Shown here in pieces: positions 35,209 to 45,665 of a DNA stretch of 64,000 nucleotides. How positions within the stretch are numbered: position 1 is the first letter of the stretch; each line of letters begins with the position of its first letter. The notes beneath the pieces were generated by a model, which was not told where the DNA came from, did not search any database, and saw only the letters and a list, made by a program, of their open reading frames with translations. The DNA is taken from NCBI GenBank assembly GCA_050084515.1, contig CM114272.1, positions 7,440,001 to 7,504,000 of the forward strand, written 5' to 3'. Source of the DNA: Blasia pusilla (Eukaryota; Marchantiophyta; Marchantiopsida; Blasiales). Made by a program: the position numbers and the translations under genes.

Positions 35209-36337
35209 CTATATTTGTCTATTTCCATCCTGGGGAGATTGACTCAAAGGTTGTAGAATTTGTCTCACCTTGATCGGATTGCGCAAGGGGAGAAAAATAT
35301 AACTCTGGATTAGCTTACAAAAATTTGTATTCTTTTGAACGTTTCCATGTATCCATATGTTTACATCATCAACCTCCAAATTCTGAGATGGTCCCTTCAT
35401 GGTAACCCTCAATAAAGCTTCCCAGTGCGGACAAGTTAAGCTATTCCTCAACCAATTCTTAATGATATTTTGAATACTAAAAGCTCTTTCACATGTTGAT
35501 GTTGACACACATTGTAATCTAGCTACATCACATAAAACATAAAGATTAGCATACTTCATCTTCAAATAAGGATTACAACTTACCATAAACCACAAGTCCT
35601 TGAAGGACTTTTCCTTTCATTCTGTCATGGCTTGAATTTTGAAGGCTAGAAATTCATTCCTGAGAGCTGCAACATCTAAAAGAAGAATTTTAACTATGCC
35701 ATGCACAGTCTTTTCCTGTCCATAGAAAGCACTCAACATTTCCAGCTCCCTCACACCCCAATCTCGTAAAGTAGACATGCTAGAAAGCATATGGGTTGGA
35801 TTGAGGATCTTAAAACCTCCCATGATGCCATTGTCTTCAAAAATTTCTTGCAAAGCTACACATATTGCCTCAGCAAAATTCCTCTAAAAAAATAGTTTCT
35901 TCTAAATCTTTTGATGTGATATCCCTATCCATTTGGATTGAATGAAAGAAGGAGCCCCTAATCTGTGATTGCAAACGTTGCATATATCCATCACTAGGAC
36001 CATAATGGGGAAGGAGATGAAAACCGGTAGATTGAGATCTACACTTTCATGTATATAGCTCATTATAACTTGTGCCACCTCAATCTGAACAATAGAAGCT
36101 ATAGTACTAGAGATATCCACAAACTTCATCTCAAATAACTTGCTCAACATTGCCATAGAATGAAGTATGCCAGCGAGAAAAAAAGAGGATGTAAATCATT
36201 TTGAAGCACTTCAGCCTCTTAAGAAGAAGAGAAGCTACCCCATCATCTTCCCTAGTATCCACATTAGAGAAGTAAACCATGATAGATTCTAAACTATCAC
36301 ACAAAGAGGTCACCGCTTCCCATCTACTAAGCCATCC

Positions 36338-36618
36338 CAAGGTTTCACCGAAATAGACATGTTTGGACATGTCCTCGGACATGCCGGCTTGCACCCAAGC
36401 CCGCTCAAAGCCCACCGCCTAGAACCAGGCTGATGGAACCCGCACCCATTGTGTGGCCCGCATGGCGGACTGGGGAAGGGCAAGTGTAGGCTCGTGACAT
36501 GTTAGGGCGGGCTGGGGGCGGGCAAGCGCGGGCTTAGGGCGGACTTGGGTGTGGGTCATGGGTGCCAGGCCTACACGGACATGTCCACGAATACGGACTT
36601 TGTCCGTGTACAACCTCG
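36338..36618. mobile_element. hAT-type MITE copy inside the hAT transposase
   Basis: The left end CAAGGTTTCACCG and the right end GTGTACAACCTCG are family termini. The interior carries GGACATGTCC motifs and GC-rich segments. The 8-bp flanks do not match, so there was either a deletion or a rearrangement with the adjacent copy. Confidence 0.6.
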
Positions 36619-36640
36619 GCTCTTCTTGTAAAGAAGAAAG

Positions 36641-37255
36641 CAAGGTTGTACGGAAACGGAAAAGTCCGTCCATGGGATGGATATGTCCGGACATGTCCGA
36701 GGACATGTCCGGCCCGCACCCGAGCCTACCCGAAGCCCGCCTCGGAGCCTGCCATATAGACCCGGGCTGACAAAGCTCGCACCCGTTGCATGGTCCGCAT
36801 GTCAAGCTAGGGACGGGCAAGCGGGTGCTCTGGGCGGGTAGGCGTGGGCTACGGCAAGCTCGGGGCGGGCTAGGTGTGAGCTCAAGGCGGGCAGGAGCGG
36901 GCTTGAGGCTCACCCTGAGCTTGCATGTGGGCCTCGATAGTGCACCCAAAGCCCGCAATGCGAGCTTGAGGCCCACACCGAGCCCGCCATGCGAGCCATG
37001 AGCTCGCGTCTAGCTTTGGTGCGGGCCTTAAGACCCGCAAAAATTGGTCCTATGGACCGAAAGGTGGTCCAGTGGACCAATGTTTGCGGGCCCTGAGCGG
37101 ACCAATGTCTGTGGGTCCAACAGAGCAATATTTGTGGGCCTTGAGCCTGCAACCAAGCCCACACCTGAGCCCGCCTGGAACCCACACTCGTTGCGTGGCC
37201 CGCAGCCCGACGTGGGGTGGGCCTGGTGCAGGCTCTAGGTCCGTGTACAACCTTG
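36641..37255. mobile_element. hAT-type MITE, 615 bp, with perfect TIR and 8-bp target duplication
   Basis: The ends are CAAGGTTGTAC and its exact reverse complement GTACAACCTTG. Perfect 8-bp direct repeats GAAGAAAG flank it at 36633-36640 and 37256-37263. The interior is GC rich with repeated GCCCGC, GAGCCC and GGACATGTCC motifs, and has open frames on both strands that are compositional artefacts. This is the best-preserved copy of the family in the window and defines its termini. Confidence 0.88.
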
Positions 37256-38212
37256 GAAGAAAGACCATACTTCCACTTTGAACTTCTCTTGAAATAAAAA
37301 GCAACAGAATTCAAAATGTCATCTACCTTATCATTGAGGTGCTTGCACTCTGGATCCTTTGTTGCAGTAAGAGAAGCTAGGTTTTTTCGGTGTGCCACAT
37401 AATGGGCACTTATCATGTAAGGGTTCACATATATTCCTCTTCGAGGGGGAGCTTACCCCATTTGTAGTAGCAATCATGGTGCTCGCCCCGTCTAATCCAC
37501 AACCAACCATTTTTGGAAAATCCAAGCCCCACTCTCTAAGTAAGAATGCAATACACTCTGAAATAGACTTGGCATCCTTGTTATCAACTCGAATCAATCT
37601 TAAGAACAAGGTCAACACTTGACCTTCATCAATGTAAGTGAAAAAGGCAATAAGATGTCCTGTCACCGATATGTCTGTAGATTCATCCACCATACCATTA
37701 GTCCATAAGAGGGACTAAGTCTAATCCTATCTAAAATTAATCTTTGTACAACAAAACTTATACATGTTATCATATGCGCACAGGCTGCTTTGTCGTCCTG
37801 ATACATCAACTTTTTTTTCAAATAGACCCTGTTTTCAATAATGTATAAAGACCAAGGATGAAGAAAAAGCAACATTATGCTTCGCCATGAAATAAGCTGC
37901 TCGAAAGAGATTGAGCATAGCCTAGTCACAATGCGGATTCGTGCTATCAATGGCTTTCTCAAGAGACTCAGTCCTTTTACCACTATATTAGGCCCAAGCT
38001 TACTTTTTATGTTCTTTGGATTTTCCATGATTTGTGAAAGTTGAAATTTTCACATTGATGGCACCATATGTGGCAAACATAGATTCACCCAGATTCCTTG
38101 CACGCTTTACAAAACACCCGACCCGTGTGAGGCTCAAAATTGATCCAATGAAAGGCTTGATACCAAGAGTCTTTCCAAAGTCTCTTGTTCTCTTCAATCT
38201 TTGAAGATGCAA

Positions 38213-38913
38213 GAATTGGCAAGATCAGAGGGTGAATCTATCTCCTCACATGAGTGTGTTTCATTGGCTAGTTTACTAACATGCCTCTTTCTAAACCCTA
38301 GATCTATAAGGGATTTTTGTCTCTCTTACCTCGAGATGAGTGGTTGGCTGATGTATTGTCCATAGGGGATTATAGTTATAGTTCAATCAGCTGAAACCTT
38401 CCCGAATATATGTCTATAGTCTCAAATGTAGGTTGTGCTACGGAGACCCTTAGGAAGGTTTCTCAGAAGTAACAAGGTTTAGCGAAATTCTGCAAGGCCT
38501 AGTAGAGCATGAGTTCCTACAATCTTATGTGTCAAGTGACCAAGAGGCCTCTAGACTGAGGAGCGAGCGAACTGAGCAGTTTGAGAGTTATAGTTTGCTA
38601 TAATCAGCAAGTCTGCATTGCGTAACAGGAGACTTATGACACTCCGAGACTCATCTCTATAAAAAATTCTAGAATCCAGCAATGCAAAAATGGCAAGTGG
38701 AGCATGAAATCATATGGAAAGCTAAGGTCCAAAACTAAAACCAATTGAGGATCAATCAGAATAAGTAATCCCATGCTAGAAAGGGTCTGGGTTTGAACTT
38801 GAATAATCAAAAAAGGCACCAAAGCTCCTTGGAGTGTAACAAAATCTGAAGGGAGTTTGGCAAGGGACAATATATCTAGAGTGTGGAAGAGAGTGTCACA
38901 ATTGGTTGTTCAT
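38213..38913. other. Spacer, nothing recognised
   Basis: No coding or element signal was recognised between the hAT transposase N-terminus and the next MITE end. Confidence 0.4.
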
Positions 38914-38990
38914 CAAGGTGGCACAGAAACGACAAGTCTGACAATGGGATGGACAGGTCCCCGAATATGCCGGCCCCTACCCCTTAAACT
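38914..38990 (+). mobile_element. Left-end fragment of the hAT-type MITE family
   Basis: CAAGGTGGCACAGAAACG followed by ATGGGATGGACAGGTCC matches the left end of the copy at 36641. No matching right end is visible, so the copy is truncated. Confidence 0.5.
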
Positions 38991-39603
38991 AAATCTCTGA
39001 ACTCCAAAATGGCAAGGTTGTTGGGCTGGGAGGGCCCTTAAAAAAACTTTATGAAAGAGATCTACTAATATGAAAAAAATTTGGCGGATCAGGCTAGAGA
39101 AGAAAGAGTCAAGACAACTCGAACTTGTTCCTCCCTTTTTGACACTTAGTTTTACTGTCCCTCTCTTTTTACCCACATAACATTTGCAGACAAGAAGAGC
39201 TCCATCTCTAGACCGGGTTCGTGACCCCGTGTGCCCTTTCCCCTTCTCGGATTTGGACCTCCTCCCTTCCCTTCCTCCCCTAAATGACGCACAACTTTGA
39301 TCTACAGTTTGGTATGTTGCAATTTGGTAGCCTCTTCAAGCGTTGGCAGTGGGGGTAGAAGCGGATACCGCCGGAGCAGCGCAGGAAAGAAAGTGAGCGA
39401 TAGATTGATCAAATGACTCACAAGTAGACTTGTGGGTAGAGGGAAGAAATCGGAGAAAGCCTCACAAGACTAGGGCCAACACAAGCTCTAACATGGTAAA
39501 TGGTAAATAGATCAAGCCCGTGGGACCCAAAGGATCAAGAGGCTAAAAACACATTACAAGTCATTCATTGACTGACCCGGAAAAAAATCTTAAAGACCTT
39601 CTC
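38991..39603. other. Spacer, nothing recognised
   Basis: No gene or element terminus was recognised. Confidence 0.35.
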
Positions 39604-39917
39604 CTAGCTATTGCCTAGAGCACTTAAGCGATGAATAATCCCATCCCTAATATAACAACCTAAATCATAAGGCACTAGCTGTAGTAAGGAATATAAATTC
39701 TCCACATTTATTTTATGAGCTAGTCTAATCTCTTCATACCTTGGATATGTAACAAACACATGCTCTTCATCCTCAATATTTACTCCGTCACATAACCTAC
39801 AAATTCGTTCACTTCTATCAATATTAAACCATCGTCCTTCCTCAATTCCTAGCCTATGAGACCCAATTCTATGTCGTGCGATAATATGACGTAAGAACGT
39901 GGAGATCCCCGCAAGTA
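39604..39917 (-). pseudogene. LINE C-terminal zinc-knuckle fragment
   Basis: The minus-strand frame contains HRIGSHRLGIEEGRW, then ERICRLC, then DEEHVFVTYPRYEEIR. This is the Cys/His-rich tail found after the RT of many plant LINE proteins (C-x2-C...H...C/Y). It ends in a stop at 39604. Its N-terminal side is fused directly, in frame, to the LTR-like repeat at 39918, so upstream LINE sequence is lost. The RT relic at 63044 could derive from the same family, but no overlap exists to prove it. Confidence 0.7.
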
Positions 39918-40384
39918 GGTATACCCCCTTCCCTCTCCCAAGCTCTCTCCATGGTAACCTATTCTCCCAAGTCACCTCCTTGGCTCTTGACCTGATGTAG
40001 GAGGTCAAGGGCCACCAAAAATAGAAAATCAATCACATACTCAAAATGGTACTTACCCAAAATATTAAGTTCCTCAATATGGCTCCAAATGAGCCGAAAC
40101 GAAGGGGAAACGAAACCCCAGGAGCCTCAGTAGGATGACCTGTTGAGGCTCCCGGGGCCTCAGCAGGTCATCCTTGACATACTGAGCATGTCCTCCACTA
40201 CTCACGAAGGCGCTCTACTAGATCTCACTGATCTATCCTAAAAGACGTGATAGTTCTCGTGCGCATACACATCGCTACACAACATACATCGCTGTCATCG
40301 AACACACACACAAACACACACAATCCCATGCTAACTCATGGCATCCATACATAGAGGCGAGAAGTACCAAAATATCTCCAATCG
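39918..40384 (-). repeat. LTR-like dispersed repeat, copy 3, with modules in permuted order
   Basis: Read on the minus strand it begins with the module GGAGATATTTTGGTAC ... (GT)n ... TAGCGATGTGTATGCGCACGA. The other module, ATCACGTCTTTTAGGATAG onward, then follows directly and runs to ATACCTAC at the LINE junction. In the copies at 12355 and 14301 the two modules are in the opposite order. The junction at about 40255 is therefore an end-to-start (tail-to-head) joint of two units. Confidence 0.7.
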
Positions 40385-40573
40385 TCCCCCTAGCTGGTGG
40401 TTAGGTCTCTCTAACTCTAGATAGCCATCTATCCCTACCTACCATGACATACATCTCTAGGACGCTAAGAGCAGAAAGGCCAGATACTCATGTGGCCCCA
40501 TCATTAGTCGCCTTCCTATCATCCATGTCACAGAAAAAGTCGGAATCGAAACCTACCTAGTATCTCCTCTATG

Positions 40574-41933
40574 TACATCTAAGACACATCCATCATCCCC
40601 GAGGAACCCTAGTGAGAGGTGGCATCAGACATGCCATATGCCAAGCTCTAGAACATCCATCACAGACTAGCATCGTGGCCGCACTACGGGCAGAACCACA
40701 CAACATACAAGGCAAGCCTACAAGAACTACTGCTAAGCTCGGATCTACTGTACCATCAATGTTAGGAAGGTGACATGGCGTACAATTACGCACATGGTCC
40801 TTCCATACCATACCATCGCGTATGGCCGAGAGCCACATTTACCTGCGGCCATTCGTCGAGATGCTGGTGAGGTGCTGGACCTTGATGACCCAGATGTATG
40901 GATGCGAGCATGTTCTCAGAGGGCTGAGCTGTTTTGGAGAGTAATGTCCATGACGTTCAAGAACTTGGCAATTGCGCAACATCGGGATATGTTGAGGTAT
41001 GCGACTATTTGGGGTGGTGGTTATCGACCAACTATCCGGAGGTTTTATCAAGGAGACTATGTCTACTTGCAGCAAACGGCACCGTCGACGTTGGATGTGA
41101 CTACAGGGCGCACTATCCTGAGAGTGCGTGACATCTTGCCATCCGGTGTTCTCTAGTTGGAGGCCGTACGGTGAAAAAGACGCTAAGGATGCCTGCATGC
41201 TGAATCCATATCCCATCACCAACCACGGCAACTAGAGGTCCCAATCTCCTATGTGACCTCTCTGCAAGCCATACTTGCGTAAACCCCTCTTCACCATATG
41301 CACAACTCTCTCCGCTAATCCATCCGCCTCGGGATGATCTCGCGAAGTCGTGCGGTGGTCGATCAGCGCCTGATCACACAAGGCCTGGAACTCACCGTGA
41401 AACTCGGTACCCTAGTCTATCAACACCTCAGCCGGTGCGCCATAATGACTCTGCGCTCTGTCAAGGAAGGCATAAGCTACTCCCTCACTTGCTTTTTCAA
41501 GCAATGCAACCAACTCGATCCACTTTGAGAAGTGCTCGACCATCAGCAACACATAACGACTATGACGCTCCGTCAAAGGCAAAGGTCCCGAAAAATCCAA
41601 ACTCCATCTATACCCTAAGCCCATGATCAGTAATGGATGCAACTGTGGAGTCGGAGCATTGAACGATGCTCGGGCCCAATCACACACCATGCACCTGGCA
41701 ACAAAGTGCTGAACGTCAATCTGCATGCCTCGCCACCAATACTGAATCTAGAGCAAGTTGTACGTCCGCTTCACCCCAAAGTGACCCAACTCCTTGTGGG
41801 CATGTTGCACTAGTCGAGCTCTCTGCAAAGAATGTGGCACTACGCGTACTCTGCCATCCTTCCAAATCCTCAAAATATGTGTCCCCTCCCAATGGAACCA
41901 TCTGGCACTCCTTTTTTTAATTCTATATAGCAC
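40574..41933 (-). pseudogene. Ty3/gypsy integrase with C-terminal PHD finger, rearranged
   Basis: On the minus strand, HAHKELGHFGVKRTYNLL (near 41810) followed by DVQHFVARCMVCDWARA (near 41710) is the HHCC zinc domain of a gypsy integrase. RWSLDFSGPLPLTERHSRYV (near 41610) holds the first catalytic Asp of the DDE core and YGAPAEVLID (near 41430) precedes the second. A DWDLCLPW-like helix and ASLASFSPY end the core near 41170. After an inverted segment, minus-strand WKDHVRNCTPCHLPNIDG leads into a PHD finger. It has CMLC, CDGC, WH-x2-C and a final C-x2-C (WMCLRC) at 40580. All eight zinc ligands are present, but a TGA interrupts the last loop. Gypsy elements usually end in a chromodomain or nothing; a PHD finger could guide integration to histone marks. 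The gag-RT part is absent here. Confidence 0.75.
40819..41170 (+). other. Inverted internal segment of the PHD-bearing gypsy element
   Basis: Between 40819 and 41170 the coding sense switches to the plus strand. AYGREPHLPAAIRRDAG, LAIAQHRDMLRYATI and GDYVYLQQTAPSTLDV read as the integrase C-terminal region. The flanking integrase core and PHD finger read on the minus strand. The boundaries carry a short inverted match, CGTATGGCC at 40819-40827 and GGCCGTACG at 41162-41170 (8 of 9). Flipping the segment restores a single collinear protein order. Confidence 0.75.
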
Positions 41934-42289
41934 AAGCTTACTACCAAGTATAATAGTTGGATAGCTATAAGACCATGTGTAATGCCATGGATAGGGAATC
42001 CAACATCCATTAAATAAACTTCCATGATATCAAATACACTTGCCTTGGTTTGGTTCTTCCCACTAACCTTAGTCTTTTTTCTAATGCCATATAGGGAATA
42101 TTAATTCTTCAAGTATCTTATGACGTGTTCATAATCTATCAACGATAAGCTCTAGAGTTTTTGTTTCCATGCAACAACTCCAACCATAAATTTTGTTTTG
42201 CAACCCATAAGGTCCCTCATCTCTCGACTTTAAACCCAAATCAATATTTCTTTGTGATTTGTGTCATGGTAGATGAGGTGTAGGATGAG
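41934..42289. other. Spacer, nothing recognised
   Basis: No coding or element signal was recognised. Confidence 0.35.
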
Positions 42290-42820
42290 ATAGTATTGAG
42301 GTCTTACAGGGGTCTCGTACTTCCCTATTTTGAGAGGTCATATGTGACCTGCTCTGAGGAGGTGACCTATGAGTGTAGGTCACCCTTCCCTTTATGAGGA
42401 GTGGTAACCTTGGAGATGTTGACCTTCCCAACCATGTATGGCTCCATTTAGACCTATAAGGTCGTGGGTTAGTGGATAGTTGGTCTCATGAGGGGACCAC
42501 ATGTGTAGTTGTTAGGCAGTAAGTATTTCTGTACTATAGGTTGGTATTGACCTGCTAGGAGGGAGGTGACCTATATGTATAGGTTACCCATGGAGGTGTC
42601 CAAGGGAGTTATACCTCGGATGAAGCTTATTTGGAGCTCATTTTCCTTGAGCAGTGGACCCGTGTTGGGGTTCGTGATACAGTGTAGCTTACATGTATTG
42701 AGTTTGGATTCTCTCTTGAAGAGTGGGCTAGGATTGATTGATAAAGGAGATCATACACATTTTGGGAGTCATTGTGTACACTTTCTCTTGCTATTACAAC
42801 ATGCATCTGATTCATGAATA
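42290..42820 (+). repeat. Possible distant copy of the LTR-like repeat
   Basis: Blocks such as TTGACCTGCTAGGAGG, GGTGACCTATATG, ATAGGTTACCCATGGAG and GTTATACCTC, followed by GAGCTCATTTTCC, occur in the same order as in the repeat at 14301. Similarity is weak, and neither terminus was found. Confidence 0.45.
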
Positions 42821-43570
42821 TAGTTGTTTGGATGAAGCACGGTTGATTGCAGATTTCATCAAAGTTTTCATATTCAATTTGGTATCCTTAAGGAAGATGC
42901 ACATTGGTTCTCAATAGAAGAGAAAGTGGGACTCAATTTCTCGTGTGGAGCACAAGTGAGGTGACGCGGGGTTTGCTGGAAGTGCAAGCTATTATATCCT
43001 GACCATGCAGGAGGACATGGGGCGGAAGAATTGGGGAAATTGAAGTCAGATGTTTAGAATTGAGAAATCTGTGAAGTATAGAAGATTTGACAGGATTTGA
43101 AGAGGAGGAGGTTTCTCAATCCTCGTGGAGTTACTCAAGAGGAGAGCAATCAGGGATCACATTCTAGGGACAAAGTTTCCGAGATAACTCTAGTGAGGAA
43201 ATCAATGTCAATTGTGACATGATTGAGTGTGGGCAAGTCAGCAAGTGTGTGGGCACTTTGTTGCTGATTTTGAGTGAGAGTTGCTTGATTCTGGACCAAA
43301 TCAGATGAATGTTGGGCAGGAGGGAAATCAAGCAAGAAGCAAAATTAAGGAGGGCACAATGGTGTTTGATTGTGCAGGATGTTGTGAGATCTGAATTTGC
43401 CATTGGAACGATCACAAAAAATTCTGTCTGAAAGTGAAAACAGGAGCAAAAACGGAGCTCATTTGAGAAAGATTCCAAAAAGATTCCCCATAACAGCATA
43501 GATTACCTGATATGAGCGGATCACTAGTGTGGAAAGGGCAGGAGAGCAATGTTGGAGCTGTTGTGCGAGG
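42821..43570. other. Spacer left of the palindrome array
   Basis: No gene was recognised. GATCACATTCTAGGGACAAAG near 43155 resembles the 3' ends of some plant gypsy coding regions, but nothing coding supports that here. Confidence 0.3.
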
Positions 43571-43575
43571 CATTT

Positions 43576-44994
43576 GAACTTAAGTTTTGATTGCTCTTAT
43601 GTGGAAAAAGTGAGAAGAGGAGATTCTCACTCGATCGGAACTCAAGTTCCGATTCCCCTTGTTGGTGAATGTAGTTCAAGCAAGGAAGAGGCTACATGGT
43701 ATAGCTTTCCCTCGGTGAGAGGTTGAGAAAGGTTTGGGTGCCGCTAATGTGGAGGAACTAGTGCCACTAGTTTGGAGCCGTTATTAGAGGATAGCTAGGA
43801 TTGCTAGCCACAGAGTTAGTGGAGCTAAGGAAGCCATAAGAACTTAAGTTCTGATTCACAAGAGCCCTCCCATGAGGCAGTTTGGAGTAGAGTGGGGAAG
43901 TGGGAATCGGAACTAAAGTTGTGATTCAGTAGCACGGGCTGAGTCACCTAAAGGGCGCGGCATGGCGCACCGCAACAAGGGTGACAAGGAGCTCCAAAAG
44001 GAGATATAGAACTCAAGTTCCAATTCGAGCACAATAAAGCCAAGGTGTGGTTCAACTGCATGGTGGTCATCTTCACGGCATTGCACACATTGGCGTAGCA
44101 AGAGTGACAAGGAAACAAGTAGGATTTGCAACTCAAGTTCCAATTCATTTTTAGTTGGAGAACAGTGGAGCGTGTCAACTGCGGTGACCTCTACGATGTG
44201 GCACAGTGCGGTGGTGTAGAACAATGAAGTGAAGTGATGAGGCAATTGGAACTTCAGTTCCAATTTTACTCTTTAGTTGATGGTCTTCTCTATAGGGAGG
44301 TAAAGTGGAGGAAGGAGGCAATCGGAACTCTAGTTTCCATTTTGCTCCTCAGTTGTGTTAGGTTCTCTCTACAGGGAGGTGGAGAGGATAGTGAGGGAAA
44401 TCGGAACTCAAGTTCTGATCCCCTTTGGCACGGCCCAAGAAGTGAGGTTGATGAGGTATTCTGCATCACGACGTTTAGAGGAAGGAGAGAAGAATCAGAA
44501 GTCAAGTTCCAATTCTGCGGCTTCTCAAGTGGGGCGATGCTCTTCTTCAAACGTGGCAAGAGGAAGGAGGAAGAATCAGAAATGTAGTTCCCATTCTGCA
44601 GCTTCTCAAGTGGGGCGTGGCTTTCTTTCAGGTACGCGGCGCATCGTGTGAAGCAGAGAGGGAGGAGTGAGAAATTGGAACTCAAGTTCCAATTGTGTCA
44701 TTCTTCTGTGAAGTCAAGAAGGAAGGAGTGAGCCAAGAGCATTTGGAGCTCAAGTTCCAATTTGGCACTCTTTCTTTCCAGTGAAGGATTTTTTGTCATC
44801 CAAGTTCCCGACGAGTTGGAAAAGCGGCGTAGCAATCGAAACCCAAGTTCCAATTGGGTTAGTCCATCGCCCTTTTCTATCCCGAGGTTGTCTCTTTTGG
44901 TGCGGGCGAGAATCGGAACTCAAGTTCCCATTCCCACCTTGGTCTCCTACAAGTCCGGCGTTTGTGGCACAGCGCAAATTGAAACTCAAGTTCC
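43576..44994. repeat. Array of 16 copies of the palindrome GGAACTCAAGTTCC
   Basis: Copies begin near 43576, 43637, 43839, 43909, 44007, 44127, 44248, 44323, 44403, 44497, 44578, 44677, 44745, 44838, 44915 and 44981. The consensus is ATCGGAACTCAAGTTCCAATTC, with the palindrome GGAACT-CA-AGTTCC at its centre. Spacing is mostly 61-121 bp, with one gap of 202 bp. The spacers are only partly related: AGGAAGGAGGAAGAATC before and GGCTTCTCAAGTGGGGCG after recur in neighbouring units. The conserved part is thus much shorter than the period, unlike a normal minisatellite. It ends about 670 bp before the copia RT relic. Function is unknown; candidates are a clustered protein-binding site or a decayed tandem repeat within a retroelement's non-coding part. 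Confidence 0.85.
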
Positions 44995-45660
44995 CATTCC
45001 CATGGGAGTCTAGTGCAACAAAGCAAGGTGGAGAGAGAAGTGAGGCAGATGAATCACGAGTGTGGCGGAGAAGTGAGTGGGAGGTGAGGTGAGTGAATCA
45101 TGGGTATTTTTGGCGCTTCGAGGCGGGAGAGGTGTTGAAAGTGCGAGTGGGCATGAGAAGCATCAAAGGTGCGAGGTGGCAGCAAGCTGACTTGTTGGCG
45201 TGCGTGAGGACTTGGCAAGTTTGTGCTGATCTAGTTCAACATAACTTTCAGGCCACCAATCCTCGTTCTATTCCTCTAGAGTGTGGTTAACTAGAGAGTT
45301 ATTTTTCATGTTGTGTTACCAACACACCCACAAGGAAGTGATGCCTAGATGTTGCACACATGGGAATTTACTCACCTACCTTGATACTTACGGGGATGTT
45401 TGAGGAGTAATTCTTGGGTGACACACATTATTGTTAGTGCGTTGGAGAGTGCACGACACTACCGCAACCATTGTAGAGAACTTGGTGGAATGGATGTATA
45501 CAACACTAGTCGGGAGTGACTTAGTGTGCAGGCTATTTGTCGAGTGTTGATCTCAAGTGGGATAAGTGGGGGCATGTCCACAGTTTGGGCATTATCTCGT
45601 GCAGAGCTAGTGGCTCAGGAGTGAGTCATATTAGTTTGCAGGTTTCACCACGGTGCACCC
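44995..45660. other. Region between palindrome array and copia RT
   Basis: No intact domain is visible. It may hold decayed upstream copia sequence, but I recognised no gag or integrase motif. Confidence 0.35.
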
Positions 45661-45665
45661 ACAAA

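Larger units (their letters stand above)
35209..38212 (-). pseudogene. hAT-superfamily transposase-like gene, broken and interrupted by MITEs
   Basis: On the minus strand, a DESTDISVTGHLIAFFTY block lies near 37690. GLDFPKMVGCGLDGASTM (near 37520) follows, the acidic DDE-core region of hAT/ZNF862-like proteins. A WLSRWEAVTSLCDSLESI block is near 36320. The C-terminal dimerisation domain, with STSTCERAFSIQNIIKNWLR and W-ALLRV, is at 35500-35390. The N-terminal piece 38212-38000 (RARNLGESMF) fits the region around the zinc finger of these proteins. Frameshifts break it into at least six pieces. Two MITEs (36338-36618 and 36641-37255) sit between the catalytic part and the WLSRWEAV block. The relatives are domesticated or autonomous hAT elements; here the frame is dead. 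Confidence 0.8.

Noticed and set aside
36419-36976. Long open frame of 185 codons on the minus strand, and others nearby on both strands
   Set aside because: They fall inside the GC-rich hAT-type MITEs, where few stops occur by composition. Residue content is Pro/Arg/Ala rich without a domain.
43576-44994. CRISPR-like reading of the palindrome array
   Set aside because: The genome context is eukaryotic, spacers vary from about 50 to 190 bp and are partly related to each other, and no cas genes exist. The repeat is too short and degenerate.
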